DNA of 64,000 bases. Source: Corella eumyota. Taxonomy: Eukaryota > Chordata > Ascidiacea > Phlebobranchia > Corellidae. The position numbers and the translations under genes are program-made. The DNA lies in assembly GCA_963082875.1 (NCBI GenBank), contig OY720098.1, positions 1,984,001 to 2,048,000 of the forward strand, written 5' to 3'. The notes beneath the pieces were generated by a model. It had not been told where the DNA came from and ran no database searches. It saw only the letters and a list, made by a program, of their open reading frames with translations. Below, piece after piece: positions 12,311 to 24,171 of the stretch; positions within the stretch are counted from its first letter, which is position 1; each line of letters starts with the position of its first letter.

Positions 12311-12654
12311 GGTCAATCAATAATAAAATATTTTTTCAATTTTTTAGGATGCAAAATGGAGTAAAAATGCTGCAAGATTTATGAGTTATGTCGAACAATG
12401 AACAACAATCTTTGTTCAGTTGGTTTCCCTGATTTGTCTTTAAGGTTGTTCATACAAGGTGCTCTCATGGTATCTGAACTAAAATTTGACAACCATGAAG
12501 CTATTGCTTATGAGTACCTTTCACAAGTAAGCAATTTAAAACTGTTAACTGTTTAACAAATAAAGAATAAACCAATTTTAGTGGAAAACAGTTTACTAAA
12601 ATTATAAATATCATTATTTTTGCTTTTATTACCCATATTTTAGTTTAAATAATT

Positions 12655-12775
12655 TATATATAATGAAGCTTAGTAGACGATATACAGATTAAATAAAACT
12701 TTCGTTTGTGGGGCAAGGATAAATTATCACGAGCAAATATTAGTTTAGAGTTGTGACCATACATACATATATATC
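12655..12775. repeat. Interspersed repeat, family 3
   Basis: Third diverged copy, with GCTTAGTAGACGATATAC and TTTAGAGTTGTGACCATAC. Confidence 0.45.
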
Positions 12776-13108
12776 TTCCTCCAAGGTCTGTTATAAATAG
12801 ATTTTCCTTTTAACTCTTCATTTTTTCAAGGCTTTTTCGATATGTGAAGAGGAAGTTTCAGATAGTCGGGCTCAACTTGCAGCAGTGACCCTTCTTGTCA
12901 GTGCAGTTGAGCGTTGTGACTGTTTCAGCGAGGAAAACCATGCCCCTTTGCGTGCCCAGTGTGCTCATGCCACGGCACATCTGCTTAAAAACCTGATCAG
13001 TCACGAGCCGTGGCACATGTGTCACATTTGTTCTGGTCAGGACGAACACAAGAGAGCGATGGAGAGGTAATTTAATTTGTTTATCCTTTATTAGAGTAAA
13101 ATGGGTCT

Positions 13109-13270
13109 GGTAGTGTGGTTAAGCAGTCATGGCAGCAGACTACGAGCCGAAAGGTTTCGGGTTCGAGCCTCACCATTGCAACACTATTCGCCCTTGAGCC
13201 CGGAGTTTACATATAGCTTAAACACATCATAACACCTTATCCTTCCCCAATAAAAAATACAAAAACCTAA
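13109..13270 (+). mobile_element. SINE family 2, VPS35 intron
   Basis: Forward copy of the 160-base element, with GGTAGTGTGG head, GGGTTCGAGCC B box and CCCAATAAAAAATAC tail. Confidence 0.75.
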
Positions 13271-13623
13271 CACCTTAAAATTAGAGTAAAATGTTTGACT
13301 ACAGTTTTTTTCTAGAAAAAATGTAAATAATTCTAATTTTAATTTAGATTACTTAACCGAAATTCATAAATAAAGTTAAAAAAAGTTACCATTTAAGCTA
13401 GCTTTTGTTTAAATTCAACATACATAATAATTGCCCAATATTTTATTTAGATGAAGGATTCCCACAGAGTTATGGAATGTTTGAAGAAAGCTATTAAGAC
13501 TGCAAACCAATGCATGGAGTCAGCTGTTCAGTTGCAGTTGTTTGTTGAAATACTCAACAAGTATATTTACTTATTCGAACAAGGTTGCAAATCGGTAAGT
13601 TGGTTTAAACATTCTTTTTTTGC

Positions 13624-13835
13624 ATTTATTTATCCTCTATGTGAAAAGGTCGACTTTACAGGTTAAGCATAAAGTAACATTAGTTACTTCGACCCAGTCT
13701 CGAGTTGCCTTTTGCAGTTTGGAATATTTTCGATTATAATTGCTTGTTAATTAATCTGATAATATTAGTTTTTGGTTTAGCAAAAGTTTGTTATGCCTTA
13801 CTTGAGGCAGTTGGGATTGAACCTAGGACCTCATG
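13624..13835 (-). mobile_element. SINE family 1, degraded, VPS35 last intron
   Basis: Reverse copy with internal losses and no recognisable head beyond the B-box complement (GGGATTGAACCT). Confidence 0.7.
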
Positions 13836-14908
13836 TTCAAATAATTTTTTTTTAATTTATGTTGGATAAAAAAATGGTATACTGTATGTAGTAAGTTATA
13901 AAGTAATACGAAAAAATATAATAGCCAAAAATAGTTAACTATTACGTTAATTATTAATAGCCAAAAATAGTTGATTATTCTAACTTTTATCGAACAATTT
14001 TTCAATTTTTTACTGTTATGATTAAGGTAACGGTTGATTTACTTAATCAACTGATCTCCAAAATCGAAGAAGATCTTCCAAATATTAAGGATAGTGAGGA
14101 TTATGACATCATAGAAACCCATTTTAACAACACAGTCAACCATATCAGAGTGGTCAAGGAAGCTCAAAATGTTACTGATCGCTACAGTTTTACATACACT
14201 GGTGTTACAGTTTAAATTTGCATTTTAATTAGATTTATGAACCCTCTATAAAAAACATTTTTATTTTTATCCTAAACATATAAATTAAAATTAAATTTCA
14301 CCTTTGTTTGAGCAAAATATTATTTTATTACCAAACTTAGATGTTACAAAGCTAATTTTACAGTTTTAGGTTTTAGCTTTAATTCTTTTGTCCAACCTAG
14401 AGTTGAGCCATTACAATATTACTAAAATTATATTAAAATTTATTTTTTTTTAAATTTGATGGATTTTTAATTTGCAAAATATATAAGGTATAAGTAAGAC
14501 TTTAAAAAAAATTGATAACAATATTTACTGTAATATACCATAGTTGTAATTATAAATGATTTTTTGTGAAGTGTAAAAATGCCATTTTTAAATTTATTCG
14601 TTTTTCACTATGTCCTTATATATCAGCTGATTTAAAGTGCTATATGCTTGTGTTTTAATTAGTTATACAAATATTAATACTTCATGTAAATTACATTTTT
14701 GTGCAATAATATATTGATGCTAATTGATTAAACATATATTCTCTTAATAAATTGATTAAGTGATAACCTAAAGTTATAGTTTTTATATAGGTATGTATAT
14801 CGTTTCTCTGAGGTAAGATTTAAATGGCACTTTTAACACGATTTGTATAGCTAAAAATTTGTGTTTTTTTAGATTAAAAAAATAAGTTAAACTTGGATAA
14901 CTATAGTA

Positions 14909-14964
14909 GCACATTGGTATATCATTTGTATTGCAATTACATCTGGTTTATTCCTAATATGTGC
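14909..14964. mobile_element. Solitary 56-base unit with inverted ends
   Basis: GCACATTGG at the left and CCTAATATGTGC at the right form imperfect inverted ends. The same unit closes the minisatellite repeats at 981-1,036, 21,554-21,609 and 23,444-23,499. Here it stands alone in unrelated flanks, so it behaves as a mobile or recombination unit of its own. Confidence 0.5.
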
Positions 14965-16106
14965 TTATATTTATATAAAGGTTAGGTAAAAAGGGGGCAC
15001 ACATGCTAAGTTTATTTGTCGTTTGTTAATAATATTCCTCCATTCGTTTAGGATATTGATTTATTGAAAGGGGGTCACCAGTGTTAATACAATGTTTGCG
15101 TTATTAAAGTTCATCCCATGCCATTGCCTTTAAAAGAAAGTTGAATCGTTGACCAGCATGTTAAGTTGTCTCTGCTTGGTTATAATGGCTCTTTTAAGCA
15201 AAGGTGTCGGTTGTCAAACGTGTAATTTGGGTTACGATTTAGTGATGTTAGAATGTAGGGACTAAGGTCAAGAAAAATCTAATCATAAAAAGTATCGACT
15301 CCTAAGGGTACTCTTATCCAAATATAATGGCAGTAATGTATAAAGTTTAAGTCTCTAATGTCTAAAATAGGGTTTAAGACCCGTTAGAAATGGTCAAAAA
15401 TAGCAAACCGAATCTACATAGAACATCTATTTATTAATCAAACACGTTCATTACATAATTATCCCGAAAGTTACATTACACATATACAAAAACGTTATTA
15501 CACGTACACACTACAAAATCTGGTTTCTAGGTTACATACATAGCGATAAACATAATCACGAGTACATTACACACAACAACGTCTTTCGTATATCGACTAC
15601 ATCCTTTCTTATGGTATTTAACTGATAACTAATTCTAAATATAAAACTTGGCAAAGTAAAAATTAGGTGTGTGTTTTAGGAACTAAAAAAATATACTAAC
15701 TGTCAGAAAATAAAATCGCCCAGGAAAAACACAAAAAAACAAACAACTGTCAATTCACATTTTGTATATCCAAGGGGTTACACTATTAACCCATATTCTT
15801 TGAATTTATAAAATAATACAGTCCAACTGAACAGGAAATTAAACACAGTTACCACTAGCTCTACATAACAAATAGCGACAATTTTTACAAGAGCACGCGA
15901 AAAATACACAATTAGACCATGTTCAGTATAATAACGATTAAATTTAAAGAGTTTAACAGCCTTATGGGCGTTAGACTTGTCCTTGAATAAAGTGGTTAAT
16001 TTGTTTGTACCCTTTATAACCTGTATATATTTAAATATACATAATTACAGTCTCTATAAGTTTTTTTATATTCGTAAGTCTTTTGTACGGTGTTTAAACC
16101 GCACGG

Positions 16107-16390
16107 GATGGCAGCGAGTTTGCACTGTTTCGGTTCGCCGAACGAAAGTTATTATTACGCCTGTGAAAAGTTTTTTTTACGTATTTCTTTTGTTTGTTGA
16201 GTCAATATCAGTTGATTCTGGTTAATAATGTTTTGTTTCTGGTACCCTAGTGGCCAACGCTGTATTTCATTGTCCAAGGCCACCAACAGGTCATATACGG
16301 TTTTCTCGTCGTTCGGTGTGAACCGGCATTAAGTCTGGTTTGAGGCTAGGAAAGCCTTGGCATTAGAATTGATGGAGAAGTGCTTTCCTA
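16107..16390 (-). other. Protein-like open frame, unknown, possibly decayed exon
   Basis: On the minus strand, an acceptor-like TTTTTTGTAG at about 16,392 is followed by a frame reading KHFSINSNAKAFLASNQT, a stop, then NDEKTVYDLLVALDNEIQRW and on to a stop near 16,160. Composition is less AT-rich than the surroundings and reads like real protein, but the in-frame stop and lack of a start suggest a decayed exon. I do not recognise the family. Confidence 0.25.
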
Positions 16391-16589
16391 CAAAAAATAG
16401 AATACGAATTTATGTAAGATATTATTCAAAGTTTATTCAAATCTTTTTTATCCCAGTTTGGTTAATTTAAAAGTTAAAACTGTATTTCCCATATAACCTT
16501 TGTAGCGGTCTTAGTCGACCCAATCCGAAAGTTTTTGATAGAATTTTCAGACAGTTAATTGTTTGTATTTGTAGTTGATTGTTTATACC

Positions 16590-16870
16590 GGCAGCGTGAT
16601 GTAGCGGTAAGAACACTTGACACCCCCTATGAGGTCGTTAGTTCAATCCCCACTGGTCTCAAGCTGTAGCGCACTTGAGTAAGGTGCTATAAACGGTATG
16701 AACTCCTGCTGACCGATCACTTAATCAGCAGCATAATTATCGGGCAATTATAATCTATAATATCCCAAACTACCACAGGCAACTCGAGACTGGGTCGGGA
16801 GTAACTGATGTTACTCTATGTTTAGATCGCGCATTCGGCCTTCCCACATCGAGTATAAAGATATTTGCAA
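16590..16870 (+). mobile_element. SINE family 1
   Basis: Full-length forward copy in the spacer between VPS35 and ficolin B. Confidence 0.85.
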
Positions 16871-17139
16871 ACAAAATTGTTAACTTGGTATTGTCTGACT
16901 GACAGTTAAGATTTCTTAAAATAACCACACAGGAAATTCACTGTATAATTATATTATACGGCAATTTCTTACTAAAATAAAGTTCCAAAATTCATTAACG
17001 ATAAAAACAAAACGTTAAAATCCCGATCTCCAAAATTAAAACTACTTTTTAGTAAGACATTAGATAACTTCTTTTGTAAGACACAAAAGTAGCTTACTAT
17101 TAAGAATATAACATAATAAAATAACATGTTAAAAGAAAA

Positions 17140-17960
17140 TTTCAGATTTTAAAAACAAGTCTAAGATTAAAAGACATTTAAACAACATATCACAATAGGA
17201 GTTGATATTAATTTTTAACAAAATCATGAAAGATTACAAAAATAATTTCCACGTAAAATTAAGCTGTTAAATTCAATGTTGATAAAAGGTTAGCTCATGC
17301 ACAATAAGTTACATCATTCCAGCTAAAGGAAAGTTTGGAATAACGAAAAAATTTAACAAAAAACACATATGATACAAGCACAAAAAAATACAATCTACTA
17401 AATACTTTTTATAAGTGAAAAATATATACATATTTTTTATTTTTAACATTTTTTTACATTTTTTTGTAGTAGCATTACAAAAGCAATCAACACATACAAA
17501 TACGAGCGGCACAATATAATACAATGTTAAGTAGTAATGGACAAGAATGTAATATGTTCCTTACATGCCCTTAGATAATTTTGAGCGAATTACCTGATCC
17601 CTAACATGTTTTGCCCCCCTTGCTGACTCCTTACGCCTCTGGTGTGTGCGATTTTAAGTTTCAAGAGTGGATTAAGGTTTTAAATTTTAGTATGATTTTT
17701 TATTAATTTTGGTTAGGGATAGTCTACAAAGGACTCTTATGTAGTATAGGGTTAGAAAAATAGTCAAAATCTGGAAAAAAACGAAAACAAGTCTAAGATT
17801 AAAAAACATTAAAAAAAGTATATCGTAATAGAAGTTAATATCAAGTTTTAACAAAATCATAAAAGATTACAAAAATAATTCTCACGTAATTTTAAACTGT
17901 TAAATTTCTTTGTTTTTTAATGTTAATAAAAGGTTAGCTTGTGCATAATAAGCTACAACT
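17140..17960. repeat. Direct repeat, two diverged copies
   Basis: The sequences around 17,140-17,315 and 17,780-17,960 match (shared blocks AAAACAAGTCTAAGATTAAA and AGATTACAAAAATAAT, then TAAAAGGTTAGCT). Together they indicate an old direct duplication about 640 bases apart, downstream of ficolin B. Confidence 0.55.
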
Positions 17961-18239
17961 TTATGAAAAAAAATATTTGGATTTTACACACAATTTACAA
18001 ATATTTTTACAACTAGAAAATGCCATTTTATTTACAAATATGTTATTAATAATTAGTTTTAGATAAAAATATATGAAAAGGGGGCTTAACAATTTTTCTT
18101 GTAATTAGTAAAATTTAATTATATTATATGAAAAGCTTTAAATTTTTTAATTATTTTTTAAAGTTTTCAGTTTTTTATAAGTGAAATAATTAATTTACAA
18201 ATAAGCGTTTTAAATTATTTCTCTTAATTAACGAATGTT

Positions 18240-20766
18240 TTACAACGGCCTAATCATCATTTTAGCTTTTTTAAACGAATAATAATTATTTTTCCAACGC
18301 AACCAAGTTATGCCACGACTACTTATAACCCCCCCAACAAGATATTCTCCGTTTAAGTTTGTGCGATGACAATCATTATACCACCAAGCACCATGAAATC
18401 TGTTAGCGCAGTTACCACTATGCCTATCATGATCTTGATCAAATGTTGAAAACGGCATCCCATTATGCAAACTCATTGAATCTCCTGCATAAATATAAAA
18501 TTAAACAATTTACTAAAATATAAAAAGTTTTAATAACTCAAATAATTTTGAGAACTTTTCGACATAAAAAAAAACTAAATTTAATTTTATTTTTTTTACG
18601 AATTTACTAAATGCTCAATAATAAATAAAAAAAACATTTTAATTTATAAAATATTAAATAATTAATTTTTATTTAAATTAGTAGATTCTTAAAAAATAAA
18701 GATTTATTCTTATTGTTACGTAACCTAAGCCATTGTTTGTTTACTAATGAAAATTTTAATACAAAATAATATTTTAATAATAAAGATTGTGCAAAGAATA
18801 ATAAACCATTGTGACGTCATAATTTATTATAATGTTGTACTCAGATTTTTTTAGATAACACTTATCCAACGCGCCAAAAACAAATTATAAACTCAGTATT
18901 ATAATTTAAACAATTAAACCCATATAAATACTGCTGGTGCATTTGAATCGTGGTAAATTGTACAAATTAAAGCATATAAAATGCATTATATCTAATTATC
19001 TATATTTTACCATAGTTTAGAAATGCGATTGATTTTATAAACTGTCACAAAACCTCGCATAGATCGATCACGTGTCTAGAGATAAAGTTATATTGAAAGG
19101 GAAGCTATTATAATTTTTACTAACAACTTATATGCCGATCTTTTAAAAAAAGACCAATTTAGATTAAAAATCAGAGTATTTTTTAAGCTATTAATTATAA
19201 AAAAATAATTGTTTTTAAATATAAATTTTACGATAAAAAACGAGTCTTTAACATGCGCTTATTGTAATCATATTTAAAGCGGTATTTGTGAGCTAATGAT
19301 TTTAAATAATTGTTTTTTGTTTGTTATTCAGTCTAATTAACCACATAAGGCATATATGTATAACCTTTCAACTAAAACACTGCCAGTCACATAATTATAT
19401 TTTACACACCTGCAGTACCGCTATATTCTTCCACAGTCAATCGATAGAAACTTTCAGGATTTCCAACTTTGAAGTTGCTAAAATACAGAAGTTTATTTAT
19501 ATAATCAAACTTTATTATTTAAATTATATTTTTTACCTGTATCTTGCAAAGATTTTTTCGTCGTTCCAGGAGTTTAAATCAATTCGTAATTCAAAACTTG
19601 TAATTTTGTCAACTGGTAAAGGTTGTTCAAACCTGTATATAAAAGCTTTATTATATATAATTTTGCTTTAATTTTTTTAACATCGCAGTCGACTAAATTA
19701 AAAAAAAATGTTAAATTCTTTTAACAATAAATCGTCTTTCAACTAAATTTGCAGTTAGTTTGCAACACTAATAAAGAATAATAGTCTCACATCAGTTTAC
19801 AACGATTTACCAAGCCAATATTCGCCCGATATGTTTCCAAAACCATTCACGTAGTTATTCCAATCCAAGTAAAAGTCTTGAGACCCATCGAAACGTCTTT
19901 GAAATACCTTTAAATCAATATATTAAATAACTTTATCAATAATAAAATTTAAATTAAATGCTAATTAAAAATGTTTAGTAATAATTACTGTCCATCCACC
20001 ACCGTCTGTAGTTTGGTCACAATAAACTGAAGTTGTTTTCCCGCTTTCTGCATTGCTTGGTAAACCTTTGCAGTCTATTATTAGCAATCCTTAAAACAAA
20101 AATTTTGGTAAACATGCGGATGATATAAAAAAATGTGGGTTTTTCTTTACTTTTTCGAGCAAATAATGTAAAATTGTGTTTATGAGCAAATAATTTAAAA
20201 ATGTCTTGTTTTGACTTACCTTTTACTTCTTTGGTTTTATTTATTTGATTTTCGAGCTCAGAGATTCTCTTTTTTATCCCAAGCAACAAATCTCGGTATT
20301 TATCGCAGTTTCCCGGCTCCCCCTTTGCTCCAGGAAGACCCCTGGCTCCGTTAGTACCATTAGTTCCATCAGCACCGGGAGCTCCATTAGCACCGGGAGC
20401 TCCAACAGCACCGGAAGCTCCAACAGCACCGGGAGCACCATCGGCACCAGCAGAACCGTCAGCACCGGGCGCTCCAACAGCACCGGGAGCACCATCGGCA
20501 CCAGGAGCCCCATTAACACCGGGAGCCCCACTAACACCTGAAGCACCATTAACACCTGGAACACCATTATCACCTACAGCACCGGGAGCACCATCAGCAC
20601 CGGGAGCACCATTAGCACCAGGAGGTCCAATCGGTCCCCTTACTCCATCCCCCGATTTTTCTCGTTCCATCGTATTGTCATTTTTGCCACAAGTTAAAAC
20701 AACTTGACTAAAGTTTTCAACTTGTGCAAACAAAAACGCTAAACACCAAAGTTTAACAAAAAACAT
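18240..20766 (-). pseudogene. Ficolin-like lectin B, long collagen stalk, frameshifted
   Basis: The same six-exon plan as ficolins A and C: 20766-20220, 20089-19989, 19907-19811, 19632-19537, 19477-19410 and 18484-18240. Exon 1 has a signal peptide and the longest stalk of the three, about 37 Gly-X-Y triplets rich in GAP, GAD, GAV and GAN. Exon 2 is shortened so that the stretch equivalent to GVYDINIDG is missing before SVYCDQTT. Exon 4 is 96 bases rather than 97, one base lost near 19,600 within the sequence for SRRFEL, which shifts the frame and soon gives a stop. All splice sites and exon 6 (with [12 protein letters not shown] and the Ca-loop) remain clean. So it is a recent pseudogene, a null allele, or a one-base assembly error. 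Binding-face residues in exon 6 differ from both A and C. Confidence 0.75.
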
Positions 20767-21239
20767 ATTTTTGTTTTGGTAATTACTTCAAAACAAAAGA
20801 AAATTTAGTCGATAAAAATAAACAGAACTGTTAACAATATTTTAAATATATTAACAACCGTTAAACATTAATACCCAATATGATTATGTTGTTTAGAAGA
20901 TGGCAAAACTCAGGGTGCATAGTTATGCTAATATACTGGTTAACATTATTTTTTATTTCAAGAAAGCAATAGTAATCACATGGATTTTTGCAGAAAAAAT
21001 TAAAAGTGCCATTAAAGTAAATTTTAAAAATTAAAAGCTTAGTACTAAGCATTACAAATTCACATTTAGAAACTGGAATAGACATTAATTTTTTTTTAAA
21101 AGAACTCTCTACTTAGAATAGTCGCTTATCTATATTTAAAGTATTTAATTATTCTGTTATTATCACAAAACTAAATCAAAAGCCAAGGAAACCTAAAAAA
21201 GCAAACGAATTGAATAATTTTGGTATGTAATTTTATATG

Positions 21240-21609
21240 CTTAACTTTTTGCTGTTCGTAACCCGTCTTATAGTTTTACATATTGATCAGTTTTCGGCCA
21301 GTTACTTACATACTATATGTTATGTGTGGGTCTTCGATATCCGGGAAGAATACGACTAACTGTCAAATCATCTCCTATATGTAAGTGTGGGCAATATCAT
21401 GTTATCCGGGTTAAATGCGACTAACTGTCGAATTATCTCCTATATGTAAGTGTGGGCAATATCATGTTATCCGGGTTAAATGCGACTAGTTGTCGAATTC
21501 CCTGCTATATCCTATGTGTGGGCTTTACTTTATATGCGACTAAATAACTAGTGGCACATTGGTATTTTATTTGTATTGCAATTACATCTGGTTTATTCCT
21601 AATATGTGC
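21240..21609. repeat. 64-base minisatellite with TIR-like end unit
   Basis: Three 64-base units (each starting CCGGG near 21,340-21,520) versus two in the copies at 702 and 23,165. The array is closed by the 56-base unit with GCACATTGG and CCTAATATGTGC ends. Confidence 0.6.
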
Positions 21610-22225
21610 CTACATTTTAATTGTATTAGTGATTACCTTTTTACCCCCCAATTTTTTTATATTTTACTCAAACACTTCCTATTTTAAAAACAGCATTGTT
21701 TATTGACTTATACCCCTTAGAAAAGATCATAGATGTTTTCTGTTTAAAAAAGAAATTGGATCACGTTAACTGGCCGTAACTCAACAAAAAAAAGTTACGT
21801 CCTCAAAACCAGTGAATTTAGGAGTTACGTAATATTTACGAGATAGCTCTCTCGCAATGTAGCCTATGCAAATAAATAATAAACATTAGCTATAAATTAC
21901 TACATTTTAAGGTAATATAATTTAAATAAACTGTAATATAGTTTAATTAAACAGTTATAAGTTCGATTTTGTCCCAAATTAGGCAGTACGCTTGTTGATA
22001 AACAATAGTCGTCAGACACGACCTATTGTTTTAAGTTTGCGACTTTACTGAACACCGACGGTTGTTTAGCAGAAATCATCTTAGTCTTCAAATATATATA
22101 CCCTTACCCCAACCCTATCTAAGTTTGTTGTTAGGGAGAACCACACAAAACGAAAAAGGCGTTGCGTAGGAGAGTTACGTACAAGCTACGAGTAAATTTG
22201 GGAGGTACGTGGTGTTTATCAGTTT

Positions 22226-22484
22226 TGTCTGGGTACCGACAGTTGACTGTGCACGCACGAGATTTTTTTCATTAAAAAAATGCACGCTTGGAATTAGCGT
22301 TTTGCACGCCTGGTTTCTTAAACAAAAATGTGCACGCGCAGTACTGACGCCTATAACACGCTAACATAAATCACGCGTGCACGCCTAGACCGGAAATTTT
22401 GGTACGCGTGCACGCGCGGTCACGCATTTTTTTACGCTTGCACGCACGAGATCTCGTCGAAAACTGCCCTACTTTCCAGACTGC
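22226..22484. mobile_element. MITE-like element, related to 36,628-36,906
   Basis: It shares the internal GC-rich pattern (TGCACGCGCAGTACTGACGC, ACGCTTGCACGCAC, AGATCTCGTC) and the right end TGCCCTACTTTCCAGACTG with the element at 36,628-36,906. The left end is damaged. Many ACGCGTGCACGC palindromes make it the most GC-rich spot of the spacer. Confidence 0.55.
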
Positions 22485-23164
22485 CAGTTATTGTGAACCA
22501 AAAAACTTAACCAATAAAATTTTAATTTATTCGCTGATTTTTATTGGAATTTGAATAAAAACCACCAATTAAATTGGCAAGTTTACAAAAATTTACTTAA
22601 ATTCAAAAATTCGTACTACCAGACTACTTAGTGTGACGTCATAACCATGACGAAACGTCATAGCTTTGTCACATTCCGTGACGTCACATTATTACTTTTA
22701 AAAACCAAGCAAACCTAAATTACAGAGAAATGGAATATATACTTTACGTAAGTTTTGACAACTGAACCTAATATTAAACCTTTTGTTTTACTAAAACACA
22801 ATTTAACCTTATTCTAATAAGCAACTAATTATTCCCAAAAAGTTTTTTATTGTTTAAAACTTCCATTTCTGATTTTTACCTGTATTCACTTATTTATACA
22901 CACTCATTAAGATTTAGTTTTAACGTTTTATGTAACAGAGGCGTAAAATTTAATGATTTTAACCCCCATAAAATTTATTTTAAACTTATTAGGACTTCAT
23001 AACAAAATTACATCTTATTAGATTAATTCCTAATATCTGGGTAATTTTTCTAACTTTGTTGAATTTTCCTTAGTCCAATACTTTATATTAATACAGTCAG
23101 TGGCGTTTTTACGAAAAGTGTTACGTTATTTTTTAAATATATTTTTAATATACACATAACCTTA

Positions 23165-23499
23165 ATGAAAAAGCCTGGCTTAACTTTTAAGCTGTTTGTA
23201 ACCCGTCTTATAGTTTCATGTATTGCTCGGTTTTTGGCCAGTTACTTACATACTATATGTTATGTGTGGGTCTTTGATATCCGGGAAAAATACGACAAAC
23301 TGTCGAACTATATCCCATATGTAAGTGTGGGCAATATAATGTTATCCGGGTTAAATGCGACTAGTTGTCGAATTCTCTGCTATATCCTACGCGTGGGCTA
23401 TACTTTATATGCGACTATCGCGCAATATATTAAATAACTACTGGCATATTGGTATATCATTTGTATTGCAATTACATCTGGTTTATTCCTAATATGTGC
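23165..23499. repeat. Minisatellite repeat with TIR-like end unit
   Basis: Identical over the first 273 bases to 702-974 and continuing nearly identical to 1,036. It ends in the 56-base unit at 23,444-23,499. Confidence 0.6.
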
Positions 23500-24171
23500 T
23501 TATATTTCAGTTTAACAATGATTAACTTTTTATTGCCTGATTATATTTTATTCAAACTCTTTTTATTTTAAAAATAATTTTATTTATTTTTTATTTTTTA
23601 AACATGCTTAAGTAACTAACACCCTACAGAAAACATTATAAATGATTTCTATTTAATAAAAAATTTGACTAATAATATTTTAAATAAATTTGTTAAATTT
23701 TATTGGGATTCGATGAAAAAGCAGCAACACAAATTGCCAAGTTAAAATCAGTTAAAATGGTTGTACCAGACTACTTAGTGTGACGTCATTACCTTGACGT
23801 TACTGTACATGCGACGTCAGTACCTCGGCATAGCTGTGTGTCGTCATCACCAAGTCACTACCCCGTGACGTCATTAACATAATTATCAACAAAAATTTGT
23901 GTTTTTTTTTCGAAGTATGCTTGTGTAACATATTTTTATTACGTCATATAGGATATGTCTTTGTGACGTCAGTTAGCAGATATAAAGTTTAAAACAAATT
24001 TACAAATAACTAAGTATTGTGACGTCATATTTAAACTAAGTATTGTGACGTCATATTTTTTATTTACAAACCTATGCTTAACAACTTTACATTTTTTTAA
24101 GTTTTTAATAAGTGAAAATAATTAATTTACAAATAAGCGTTTTTAATTATTTCCCTTAATTAACGAATATT

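Larger units (their letters stand above)
8619..14215 (+). pseudogene. VPS35: VPS35, 5'-truncated and frame-disrupted
   Basis: VPS35 is the core alpha-solenoid subunit of retromer, which recycles cargo from endosomes. Eleven exons are readable: 8619-8728, 9154-9249, 9635-9784, 10107-10208, 10930-11041, 11153-11305, 11764-11886, 12348-12526, 12831-13066, 13451-13594 and 14027-14215. They begin at [14 protein letters not shown] and end near HFNNTVNHIRVV, about the last two-thirds of the protein. The first third, with the Rab7-binding part, is missing; ficolin spacer DNA occupies its place. The frame is broken in exons 2 (short A run), 3 (after SMHIQ, and again in a nine-A run), 8 (in-frame TGA after SYVEQ, then one base short near a CCC) and 9 (AAAAA run before PDQSRAV). 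Splice sites are kept, so this is not a retrocopy. Four of about six lesions are one base short in a homopolymer, so local assembly error is a real alternative. Five other genes in the window are clean, which favours a pseudogene. Confidence 0.8.
14216..16589. other. AT-rich intergenic region
   Basis: After the VPS35 stop there is AT-rich sequence with a lone 56-base TIR-like unit at 14,909-14,964 and a slightly GC-richer patch at 16,080-16,400. I see no complete gene. Confidence 0.5.
20767..22716. other. Spacer between ficolins B and C
   Basis: It contains the minisatellite/TIR repeat at 21,240-21,609 and a GC-rich MITE-like element at 22,226-22,484, then TGACGTCA motifs near 22,630-22,690. 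The stretch 20,767-21,240 is AT-rich with no gene seen. Confidence 0.5.

Noticed and set aside
20245-20573. Ser/Thr- or Val/Leu-rich repetitive frames around 20.4 kb
   Set aside because: Other-frame shadows of the collagen-coding exon of ficolin B.
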